Positions 34,276 through 45,481 of a stretch of 64,000 nt of DNA are shown piece by piece. Each line of letters starts with the position of its first letter. The stretch's first letter is position 1. The stretch comes from Limonium bicolor (taxonomy: Eukaryota > Streptophyta > Magnoliopsida > Caryophyllales > Plumbaginaceae). Location: positions 140,991,296 through 141,055,295 of the forward strand of contig CM041776.1 of the NCBI GenBank assembly GCA_023374045.1, given 5' to 3'. The notes under the pieces were generated by a model. The model did no database searches and was not told where the DNA came from. It saw only the letters and a program-made list of their open reading frames with translations. The position numbers and the translations under genes are program-made.

Positions 34276-36550
34276 GTATCCAAGGTCCCGGACCTATTCA
34301 TGGCAAACTCTCGGGTGGATTTTATGTAGTGGTCCGGGACATCATACGGGACTTAAGTCCCGGACCAATACAAGCTTGGAATTCTAGACCTGTTTAATAG
34401 GGGTGGTCCGGGACTTTATACTCACCCCAAGTCCCGGACCAATGTGCCTGAATACTCTCGACCAATTTTTACATTATGGTCCGAGACCTAACATGGAACC
34501 TAAGTCCCGGACCACTGCTACAGACCTTCAAAAGTGGCATTTTCAATTCTTGTTCTACTTGTTCTCTTCACCCCTTGTTGCCCCAAGCTTCCTACATGTA
34601 TTAATGTATTTTATAACACTAATATACCCATTTAAACTTGTCTAAATCATCATATAAACTTGATACCCAATTCTTAATCAAATTCACCCAAATTTCCACT
34701 CTCCTCTTACAAGAACTAAAGCTTACTTTTGTTATGTGTTATGCTATAGATTTTCCTCACCACTCTCACCCACTTACTAGTCCACTAATAATGTAACATT
34801 CCCACCCTAAGGTTCACTCATCTACCATCTCCATCTACCTAGTTTCCAACCGATTTTGTACTAAATTTTCCTCTCGAAATACCTTGTAGTTCTCTAGTTT
34901 GTTCCCACCTAGAAATGCACCTAAACCATTAAGTTTCTACACAAATGTTGACATGATCTCCCCCTAATTTTAACATGTTTCCCACATTATGTAGCCCACC
35001 AAAACACTCCAACCTCAACCTCATCCAAGGCACTCATCCACTTTAAATTTCATCATTTTAACAACAATCACCACAAAATACATAACCCTTAAAAGCTTGG
35101 CTCTTAGGCCCTTAAACAACATCAATTTTAACACTGAATTTCCTCATATTATTAGCAACACCTGCATTACACTCAACATTTATATTGCTAAAACATAAAC
35201 ACATTCATAGATCACCATTTGTATAAGGTAAGTTAATTACCTTTGGGTCTTCTTTTCAAAAACTCTTTCTCTTAACTTCTTGTTCCTCAATCGGTATTCA
35301 ATGGGATTAATTGCTACACTAATGACCATGCCAAGATAATCACAATGAGTATGGAGGGCATGAACACTATTCCATTAACCCTAGAACTTAGTAATTATTT
35401 GAAACACCATAGGAGGGAATTACCTTCTACTTCAAAGTGAAGTGTTTGGCAATGAAATTTGGCTAGCTCCAACACCTCTTGAAGATTTAACAAGCTTGAA
35501 TGAAGTGAAACAATGGTTCTTAGCATACACCAAAATCGGCCACCATAGAACATGGGGGAATGAATGGATTTTTTGAGTTATTTCTTACCTTAGACCATCA
35601 AGGAGTTGATTAGCTTCAAGAATATGAAGTTTTCTCTTCAAAATGTGGTACACCCATGGAAATGAAGTATGGAGTTTTGAGATTTTAAAAGGTGGAAAAT
35701 GATCTCCAAAGCAAGGTGAGTATTTTGGTGTATTTTGTTTTTGATTTGGACTTGATTTAGTGGAGGATCAAGGAAGGAGAAGAGTGGAGTTTGGAGAGCT
35801 TAACAAATTACCATGGAGGAGCAAGATGAAGAAGAAGATGCTGGGAGTTGGAAAGAGAATCGGCAGAGAGTAGAATGGGGGAGAGAGAAATGTGGGAAGT
35901 GAGTATATGTGTGTGAGAGGGAAATAAAGTAACATTGTACTTTATTATTTTTGTCCTTTAGCTAATAGAGTGGAGTAATATAGCAAGAGAGGGGGGGCCA
36001 AATCGTGAGGCACCCTCACACAAGTGGAAAGTCAATTTTTTTTTTTTTGTAAGAGTAGAGATGAGGTGGCGCATGGTCATTTAGCAGATAACACCCTTAA
36101 ATTCCAGAACTGTCAGTTTTAACAGTCCGGGTCCGGTTTCTGAAATATAAAAATTCTTAGACTTTAATTAGTATATAATTATAGTTACAAAACCAACTAT
36201 AATTTATACGAGTCCGATTAAACTGTTTAAAGTCACGTTTTTTGGTTTTCTCAAAAAACGTGCTTTAAAGCCTCGTTTGTGCGTTTAATCCACTATTTGG
36301 ATCCATTTCCTTCGTGAATTTTTCCACATGTTCTTAGTGACTAAATAAGTCCTGGGAATCCATTTAGGAGCCTAGATAAGTTATATACTTACTATAATTA
36401 TTTAACACGCGTTTTTGCGTTTTGTGACTTTTACGCGTTCTCTTTTTCGTTTTGGTTTTTATTTCCTCACTAATGTTATTAAGGACTTAATTAGCCTTAA
36501 AATTTCATAATTACATAATTAACTAACATATTAAGGTTTGGGGTATTTCA
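34276..36550 (-). repeat. Element A right (5') LTR, truncated
   Basis: It starts inside the first hairpin unit (matches 28168 onward) and ends GGGGTATTTCA at 36550. It differs from the left LTR by scattered substitutions and small indels, so the pair could date the insertion. The array here keeps three full units (34331, 34406 and 34479). 34083-34275, between protease and this LTR, is AT-rich sequence that I cannot place. Confidence 0.9.
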
Positions 36551-39500
36551 ACCAATCATCAGAACAACTTATTTTGTGCAATGCACAACATCATTTACGT
36601 ACTCTTGTACGTAGACATACGTTAAGTGGTTATGCGCTCTACCCCCCTTAAAAAGGGATTACGCCCGCGTAATCAACCGTATGTTATTACTTAACATTTG
36701 GTTAAGACGTTCCGTCTTCATAAAGTATTTTACGATGCGTTCCGGTTAGAGGACGTTGACCATATTGACGGTTTAGTCCCTGAATCCCGAATTCTCATTG
36801 GAGTTTGTCTAACTCATAACCGGTTTCGGTTCTGGCCTGTGAGGCTTCTAGGTATATTCACATAGACACTTCATCCTTTACTCGTATTCACCAGGTATAT
36901 TCACTTTGAATCATAGCCTACTAGCTTCTGCTGCGCCACTCTAATAACTTAGGGCTTAATTAGCCCTTTTGTTATTCTTGATGTGTTGTACATCTCCCAT
37001 TTATCCCTTCTATCTGGGAATAACTGTTTCTTAATCGATGCATGGTATCTCTTACCGTGTGCGAACTCGACGAGTTATAGATTTTCTATCCAGTTCTTTG
37101 GAAGTCTATTGTGTATACTGTTATGTCTTTCATTATCACTCACTTTGTTTTACCGACTTAATGTCGGTCGAGGTCTAGCTACTACTAAGTATGTGGTGCC
37201 TCTATTGTTTCCACACTTGAGGTATATACCATATCTATGTTTCGTATTCAGTGCTACAATAGTCACTGATTCCTAATTATTCTTTCTGTAATCCTGCCTT
37301 CACACTTAGTGTTGAACGATTACTCCTTCATTGTACGACTTGCATTTTCTATGTATTGCTCCTTATAACATTATAACTGCCTTTCCGCTATTGTAACGGT
37401 GGGGTTCACCTATTGTGACGGTTGGTATGTCCAATGGTTTCGTTTCTAGGTCTTCGCTTAACAGACCAGCGTTATATTCACGGTGTGTTTACACGACGTC
37501 CATATCTAGTACGGGTTGGTTATTTAGTAATTGGGTATTCTTGACCCAATAGATCCACTAGGAATATGCTTCCAGTTCTATATGTAGTTGCAATGGGAAC
37601 AAACAATGCCTTCTCTTGAGGTCTTTCATCACATGGTGCAGATTACTGGCTTTACTGCTCATTCTGTTTGCACTCTCTTTTTTCCAGTTGCCCTCCATAT
37701 CATCGTTTAACAATACTCATACAACAGTTGCTTACTGTGCACCGTGTTCTTTCTCATTTTACAACATCGACTTACATAGCGTTCGCTATCGTGTTAGTTC
37801 TCGCTCATGTATATTCCACCACTTATATTGCGGTTCAACATTTACTGAATACACTGTTCTTCAAGTCTTCTTGCTCCTTGAGCGTTGTTCAACCTACATT
37901 TCGCATTATACAGCTATGGTAGTTGCTACTAAGCTAGCCTACTACTCTTCCCTAATTGCTATAAAACTTCATTTATCGTTACTACTGTTACTCAATATTT
38001 CTTGGCAATAACACATAAATCAAACTTAACTTCAACGTTTCAGTTCACATAACCACCGCTTCAGCGGTCTCACAATATTGAGAGGTATTCCCACTCTTAA
38101 AGTACTGTTTGTTCTCCACTCTATTCACTTATATACACGATATAATTTCCGGCAAAAATTTTCCCTTACTGGTGCCATTTCCGGCAAAACTCCTTATGAT
38201 TTTATTTAGGTTTTGTAATTAATTTAAATTACATAACATATTCGTTTGGGGCTTATAAGCCTCATTGTCTCGAGCTATGCTCATTGTAGGCTGTGCACAC
38301 AAATTTTACTTCTTTGTACACCATCTCATGGTTTGGAGGGGGTTCTGGGCTCCCTAACAAGGTCGTAAGAATGTCAGGTTGCCTCTTTGGTGATCTAGGG
38401 TTTTACTGTTAAGTGGGTTCCCTTTAGTGCTTAAACCGAGTATTCGTTTCAACTCTTGTGTTTTTATCACAACATTTCATTCAACTTTGTTGACCCAAAC
38501 ACCCTTCAAGGATTACTCCTGGGTGTTGTTAAATTATGCCATTACATCTGGCTTGTACTTATGGGTATGTTTAATTAAATGCGCCTCTTCGCATCCTTGC
38601 CTGGGTTTAATATCCTCTTCGTTGAAGATCGATATTCCCCGGTAGTCTTGATGATCATTCAACGAATTTCATCCCGTTCACTGGACCTTAACGTGTTCAT
38701 ATCAGGTGTTTGCTTTACTGTGTTCAAGCCGGGTATTCATCCTATTATCTTGTGTATCCTTTACAATTCTTGAGATATGTCAATTGTCTGTACTCCTCAA
38801 CTTGTGCTCTTTGCACTTCATGACTCTTACTCCATTTTTCCTAGAATGAGTTCTTAAATTCTTTTAGGGTTGCTGACTTAACTGAGTCCTTTCACTTCCT
38901 TCATCCTCGGTAATCAATTATTCTGATCTGTATTTTACTGTTGACCGTAGTACGGAGTCGACTACTTCCCGTGTTCCTGACTCTACTCGTATACATATGT
39001 GGGGCACCCTATTGATACATTACTACTTACCTGACTAACCTATAGGTAGGTCTGTCAGGCCCACAAGCTCCTATCGGAGTGTGGTCATCCCACATTTCAT
39101 TTTTGTATACTCGTAGTGTCCGTCACATGCCTATGTGAAGTATTCTATTGTCAACTCCTCTTAGATCGTCCGATGATAATGCACCTTTGGTGCTTCCCGA
39201 ACTATAGTAAGGGAAATTTGTCCACTGTCTGTATCTAGTACGGACTGGATTCCTTCTCTCGGGCTAATACCCTCGGGTTATTCGATTATTGTCAGGTTGT
39301 TCAAAGGTGAACTGGGTATAACTTACCTTTTGTGTGCCGCTGAGTCCGGTGTAGGTCTTTGGTTTTGGTTTTAAAGAAAATATGAGGTTTGAGAGAAATT
39401 TGGGTTTAAAAGAAGGCTTGAAATAAACATGAGTTTGGAAGAAAATTCGGTTTTGAAATAAATCTGAGTTTAGAAGAAAACTAGGTTTAAAGAAAATTCT

Positions 39501-40656
39501 TCATGGTATTTAGAAGGTCTTCTCACTCAGATCGAGCCGAGCTTCTCGCTGACTGGTATACTCTTAAATACTAGGGTTAGGCCACTAAGCCCTCCCAAGG
39601 TTCGTGCTTCAAAATCTTGGATTCGTGATCCCATAATACTTCATTCGCTATCATGGTACTTTACTACGCACTTCATAGTCATTAAAATTTTCCCGAATAG
39701 CTCCGTTATAGCAGCACTTGCCATGGCAAGTGTGACATGCTGGCTAGTTGTCGGTTCATCACATACTAGTTTGGTACTATTTTATCGACACTGTATTGGT
39801 AGCCTTATTGGCTCCTTCCTTGATCTTATAGTCTTGATAATAAATATTCTGAGCACTTCTCATTCTCTTAACATGATGATCATTAGTCAGGGTGCCTCTC
39901 CACTCTCGGAGGCCCCGATTCACTTAACTCTGTGCTTTTCCTTATTTCTCGCTCCCACACATCTATCGTGGTTGTCGAGACTTGACTCTAGTTTAGGCAC
40001 TACGTTGTAGTCCTATTGGGGTATGTTTCATAAACGTCTTCATAACGGTCTGAACCTGTTAATCAGGTATTGTAAACTCTTGTGCTGTAGGTTTGGAATC
40101 ATCCAACCTTGACTAGTTTCCTTAGTAGGTTACTATACCATTGTCGGTATTATTTAACAATTCTGGTCCCGTAGAATGTGTCTCGGGTTCTATTACTTCA
40201 CCTTTCTGCTTCATTGTATGGTTGCGTTCTTTCTTGATGGTTATTCATGATTCTCTCAAGCCAAGCATGTCGACCCATGCTGCCGGAAATTCCATTCTCT
40301 TGTAGATAGGATTCTTCAATTCTTCGCTATTAAGTGCGGGTGATGTTGATTAAATGAGAACCGTCTCCGAAATTTCCCGTTCTCGGTATCTACCGTATGA
40401 CAGGTTTTGGTTCATACCGAAATAGTTTATAACAACCAGATCGGGTTTTCTACCCGAGTATGAGAGGACTTTCCATCTCTCTAGCGTTCCTTCCCGAGTT
40501 ATAAAACGGGGGTTGTGAAGGGCGGGTATGGATATTGTAGGTATCCCGTACGCACGGGGAATACCTAACTAGCGTATCTCTCACACTATTACTCAGCCCT
40601 TAAACCCAAATCTTAAATTCCTAACTCGATACTTCCTAAGCTCGGTATTTCCTGTC
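36551..40656 (-). other. Element B interior, right part (no coding recognised)
   Basis: About 4.1 kb of T-rich sequence on this strand. The internal polypurine-like tract CTACCCCCCTTAAAA is at 36639-36653. I translated stretches on both strands and found no protease, RT, integrase or gag motif. The 131-codon plus-strand ORF at 37616-38011 is compositionally biased and runs opposite to the element. It is best read as the noncoding body of a non-autonomous element. Confidence 0.7.
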
Positions 40657-40684
40657 ATCAGAGCGATATTTCGCTCTGATACCA
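40657..40684 (-). promoter_or_regulatory. Primer binding site of B (tRNA-iMet) inside a perfect hairpin
   Basis: The minus strand reads TGGTATCAGAGC (40684-40673), complementary to the 3' end of plant initiator tRNA-Met, five bases inside the LTR. The same bases form one arm of ATCAGAGCGA-TATT-TCGCTCTGAT (40657-40680), a 10-bp perfect stem. Confidence 0.9.
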
Positions 40685-40689
40685 CTTTT

Positions 40690-43600
40690 TATAACACTCC
40701 AACTAATAACACCACACTTAACCATTAATCGCAATGGAAATTGCATCACAAACACTGATTAAATCAATGAGTGTTACACGCCGTTAGCCACCCACGTGGC
40801 TAACAAGGCCATTACTTACACAATGTACCGGTCTGATGGACCAGATTCCCGAGCGTTATACATTATACTTCCACTTCATAACTAAACCGAGTAAACACAT
40901 TTACATTACAAACTGTACCGAGTCTATACATTCAGTTACCGATATCAAACTTCCGTCTTACACCACTTACAACTACATAAACAAACTAAGTAACTATCCA
41001 TGCATAAACAGCTACCCCGTCCTACTCTTGAACGGCTGCCAGCTCCATGTACCTGAAAGAAAAAAGGGTGGCCCCCAAAGGGGCTCAGCACCTTTGCTGG
41101 TATGGTAATCGTGCAGCCCATATACTATTGGGCCACACACAACTAATTGTCTTCTCAGCATGCGGTTTATTATTTTTATATCATACATAGAAACTTTAAA
41201 CGCACATCATGCTTATAATTAACACACATCCAATCAAAAGGATATAAACATAAGGTTAACACATCACATTGGTTAAATCACGTTATTGTTCCTTGACCCT
41301 TGAGGGTTCTACCTTAATGGAACTATTCCTTGTTAGACGACACTTACCCATTTACTCGGGTTATACTTGATTACCTTTTTTTCTTTATTTAAACTCCGGG
41401 TTGATTTCGGTAATCGACGTACAAAAAACATAACATCACACATCTGGTAATAACATATACACAACATAACCCCGTTCTTCTTAGAGAACGTACACTTTAC
41501 TTAAGATGTGTCGGATTACGTATAGGTCCAAACACACCGGACACATTTACTTTACTTAGATTGTCGGCCACAACATAGGCCCGATCACATCATACACATA
41601 TCCCCCTAGCCCCAAATAATAATCAAGGTAGGAAAGTCTCTCATTAGACTTGTGGGTGATTGTAATCCAAGTAGGAAAAACAACCAAAACAGAGAGGGAG
41701 TTAATTCAGCTATAGATACCAACTCCCAAACACACGTGCACGACCGGGACACCCCGGATTCCTCACCCCCATAATATATTTTAATTAGAAGTTCCCTTAT
41801 GGAACTTATCACAACATGACACCCTAATGTGTTACAACTTAGTTAAACAACCAAGGGAGGTATTATACCATACGTCATACATGAACAACAACCATCGTTA
41901 GATAACGGCATACAACAAAGGGAAACACACATCACACATAACCACATTATACAATTAACACGCTGATAGCCGTCGTTAGAATGTTCCCGTAGGTTGGGAT
42001 GTTAAGTCCGAACACCGGTCTCTTGTGTGACCCTAGTGTCGGTTAGTTTCGGTTTAACACATATTAGTGGTTAAACGGTATCGGAACTAAATTCGCCACA
42101 AAATGAATTACTGTAAACTCATTACATGCTTTATCTTACAAAGTTGCAAACATACAGAAAATCAAGTTGGCATACAAGCTGGTGTAACCCGGTAGGACAC
42201 AGGTTGCAAGAAAACCATACCTTACACCATGGGTTACTCTACCGTGTCCCCGAGGATTTAATCTTAACGCGTCACTCCACGCTCCTTAGATAGTTTCCGA
42301 ACAACTGGTATTATTATTCAAACGTTTTTATTAACATCATGGTTATACGGTATGTAAACTACTATCACTCTCGTACATAACCCGTTGCCCCGTTATACTT
42401 AGTTTTACTCTTGTCAATTCAAGTCCTTACTTCTCACTCACTTTCAACACTTGTTTATACTTCTTAGGACCTTTAAAAGTCTCCAAACAAGGCCTTAACA
42501 ACATTCAAAACCATTACCCATCAATCCCCCACCTTTAGAAGCCTTTAAAACACATTTTGCACCATTTTTGTTCTGGTCCGAGACTTGGTCTGGACCCAAG
42601 GTCCCGGACAACCTCTGGAAATTACTCTCGGCTTGTTTTTGGCATTGGTCTGGGACTTGGTCCTGGACCTAGGTCCCGGACCACATGTAAAACTCACTTT
42701 TGGCGTATTTTTAAGCTTGGTCCGGGACCTTATACAAGGGCTAGGTCTCGCACCCTGCTAAAAAGCTGATAAAACAACATTTTCAACCCCTAAACCAACC
42801 TTAATCCACACCTAATCATTCCATAATATTTTCACATGTTTTCTACATGTTTAAACACCCTAAAACACTCCTTAAACGTTGGTCCAATTCACCACCCAAT
42901 TCTTGTTCAAATTCACAAAAATCAATTCCCACATTTTGCACTGTGCCCACTAATGCCTTTCTAACTTCTTCTTGCTAGTTTGTACCTCCTACCAACCTCA
43001 CCAAATCCATCAATGACCATTACAAATCATTCCTACATAAATGCACTCCTAAAACCCACATTCACTCCTTGTTTCACAAGTTATAACACTAACTCTTTTC
43101 TAGCATTTCTAAGCTCCTCATATGTAAATTGCTACAGATTTTTATCCTTCTCTTTCTAGTTTCCCAAATACCAATTCAAGGCTACGACTAGACTCTATTC
43201 AACACTACTAACACCTAGGTTCTCCAATTCACTAAGTCATCCGTAAACACTTATTTTTCTACCAAAATTTCGTCATAACCTCCCCATAAACCTAACATAT
43301 CCACATTCATCAATTCTCACCAATTTTCTCTCAAAACAATGCTAAACTAGCCACACCCATATAAGGGTCATACCAGCACACAATTACTTCACCAAACTCA
43401 TCAAACAACAATATAACTCCCAAAATCTCAAGAAACACAATATGAACACAATGTAATCCACTTGGCTCCAAGGCCTTAATTCAAATAACAATTCATAATT
43501 ATCTCCCCTAGCCATCCAACACATTCTCTCACATACTTTGGGTTCATTATTTAAATTTAACCCATCCCGAATTCTAAAACATAAGGGATACACATTAGGG

Positions 43601-44922
43601 TAGATGTCTTACCTTGAGCTCATAAATTCCTTTTCTCTTTTCCAATTCTTCTCCTCTTCTCTCTCTCATTTCTCGTGGCTCGAAATCGGCCAAGGGCAAA
43701 TCAAATCCCAAACCTTTAGACCAACATTCAAATGGTGAATGGGACTAATTAACATTACTTAGAGACCTTAATTAACCCAAAACAAGGAAGGGTGCTTTAA
43801 AGCACAAAATTAGGGCCCTTACCTTCCAATTTCTACATGAAACATTTGGTAATCATCCTATCAAGACTCCAGCTCCTATTTTGAGGATAAAACCGGCTGG
43901 AGCATGGCACAATGGAGGCTCAAAAACTGAGAAAAATCGGTCAAGCTAGGAAATGGAGGAAAAATGAGTATTTTTGGATTTTTCTTACCTTAAAAGAAAG
44001 AGGGGACTCCAAGCTTCAAGAATATGTAGTTTTCTCTTCAAATGGGATATACCCATGGAGATTAACTTCACCATTTTGGGATTTTGAAAAGAGGGAATGG
44101 TAGAGCTTGATGAGAGGAAGAAGAATATGTGATTAGTTTTTCATTTGGAACATGGATGAAGCTTGGGCAAGAGGAGAAAGGTAGGAAGCCATTGAAGGGC
44201 TTCAAAATTGTGCAACACAGCAGAGAGGAGGGGAGGAATACGGTGAAGAAGAAGAAGAAAGGTAGGAGAGAAAGGAGGGAAGTGAGGAGAGAGGGAAATT
44301 AAAGTAAGTTGTACTTTTTGTTGCTTTTTACTTCTCTTTAAATAGAATAGTTATAGATAGGAGGGAGGGGGTTAAAAACGTGGGGATTGAGAGAATGAGA
44401 GAATTAGATTTTATTTTACAATTTAGAGAGCATTTTATTCTTATACAATTTACACCCCATAATTTCCGGTTTTTACACTATTCACTAATCCGGGCCTATT
44501 TTCCGGATTTTTCTTTTCTTTAATTTTAATGGTTCTTAAGCTCCCATTAATGTTCAATAATAGTTATATGATCAACCGTAATTTTTACGGGGTCGTTTGA
44601 CTGTTTAAAGTCGTTTTTGGGTTTTCTCGAAAAACGCTTTAAGACTCCGTTAGCGTTTTAATGCATTATTTGGATCCGTTTTCTTCAGAAATTTTTCCCA
44701 CATGTTTTAGTGTGTAATTAGGGTATAAAAATATATTTATAACCCTATTTAAGGTTATATACCTCTTAAGATAATTTAAATACGCGTGTTCGCATCTTGT
44801 GACTTTTACGCGTTTCCTTTATCTTTTGGTTTCTCTTTCTTCACCAACGCTTAAGGACTTAATTAGCCTTAGAAAATCATAATTACTTAATTAATTAACA
44901 CATAAAAGTTTGGGGTATTTCA
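40690..44922 (-). repeat. Element B right (5') LTR, 4233 bp, uninterrupted
   Basis: It starts TATAACACTCC (a mutated TGTAACACCCC) and ends GGGGTATTTCA, aligning with 18420-25376. It preserves empty sites for the solo LTR (about 43678) and the mini-CACTA (about 43965). Hairpin array at about 42575-42757, conserved hairpin 40783-40804, leader piece 43986-44075. Confidence 0.93.
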
Positions 44923-45265
44923 GCATCATTATTATCTCTGCCCCATGTGGTGTCACATCCTACGAATTAATCCCAGTCAATCCTTTTTGAAAGGAAAGTG
45001 AAAGATGATTAAATTCAAATTTTTGTCCATGGGTTACTTTCGGACTCAGATTTATGTCCTATGGTGGGCATCATATTATCTCTGCCTCATGTGGTGTCAC
45101 ATCCTATGAATTAATATCAGTCATTCCTTTTTGGAAGGAAAGTAAAAGATGCTTAAATTTAAATCTCTGTCCATGGGTTGCTTTCTAACAAAGATTATGT
45201 CCTTAGGGCATCATTATTATCTCTGCCCCATGTGGTGTCACATCCTATGAATTAATCTCAACTAT
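44923..45265. repeat. About 145-bp tandem repeats, right half (three units)
   Basis: Units recur at 44941, 45085 and 45226 (CC.CATGTGGTGTCACATCC), continuing the array cut by element B. It begins with the second GCATC duplication copy. Confidence 0.92.
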
Positions 45266-45316
45266 TCCTTTTTTTTGTAAGGGACTCATCAATTGCATCT
45301 CATATCAGTTTTTCAG

Positions 45317-45324
45317 TATATATA
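45317..45324 (+). promoter_or_regulatory. Putative TATA box of plus-strand MULE gene
   Basis: TATATATA lies 165 bp upstream of the first MULE ATG (45482) and just after the 145-bp array. Inferred from motif and spacing. Confidence 0.5.
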
Positions 45325-45481
45325 GAAGTGGTTGTGGCAAACATCAATTGCGCCTATCTCATCATATTCTCTTTTTGCCCTATTGCTCTCCTCAGTCTTC
45401 CATAATACAAATTCATTTCTCCCCTGACTTCACCCCTTAAGCCCTCACCACTCCCTGTTTTTTTAAACCGTTAACAAATAC

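Larger units (their letters stand above)
26656..36550 (-). mobile_element. Element A: Tekay/Del-like Ty3/gypsy chromovirus, deleted and nested in B
   Basis: In sense order: truncated 5' LTR (36550-34276), protease, RT/RNase H, integrase with chromodomain, two polypurine-like tracts, and a full 3' LTR (30451-26656). Gag, PBS and the 3' third of the 5' LTR are missing, replaced by about 190 bp of unclear sequence (34083-34275). The flanks do not match as a duplication (ATGCA on the left, ACCAA on the right), so this is not a simple insertion. The integrase C-terminus (PVRILDTKTR, EEATWELEDKM) is the chromodomain form known from the Tekay/Del clade. Confidence 0.88.
18420..44922 (-). mobile_element. 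Retroelement B: nested 26.5-kb LTR element, no recognisable polyprotein (LARD-like)
   Basis: The ends are TGTAACACCCC (18420) and GGGGTATTTCA (44922), flanked by a perfect GCATC duplication (18415-18419, 44923-44927). The two LTRs are about 4.2 kb once nested insertions are removed. Read on the minus strand the order is LTR (44922-40690), PBS complementary to tRNA-iMet (40684-40673), interior, polypurine tract (25393-25377), LTR. The interior after removing nested element A is about 5.4 kb and shows no gag, protease, RT or integrase motif. It is therefore either a large non-autonomous derivative or decayed beyond recognition. LTR layout resembles chromovirus A, suggesting it is mobilised by a related element. 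Confidence 0.88.

Noticed and set aside
26656..36550. Element A as an intact autonomous retrotransposon
   Set aside because: Gag, PBS and part of one LTR are deleted, the protease loop is mutated, there is one frameshift and four in-frame stops.
37616..38011. 131-codon plus-strand ORF inside element B
   Set aside because: It is hydrophobic and biased, runs antisense to the element, has an overlapping alternative frame and no family resemblance.
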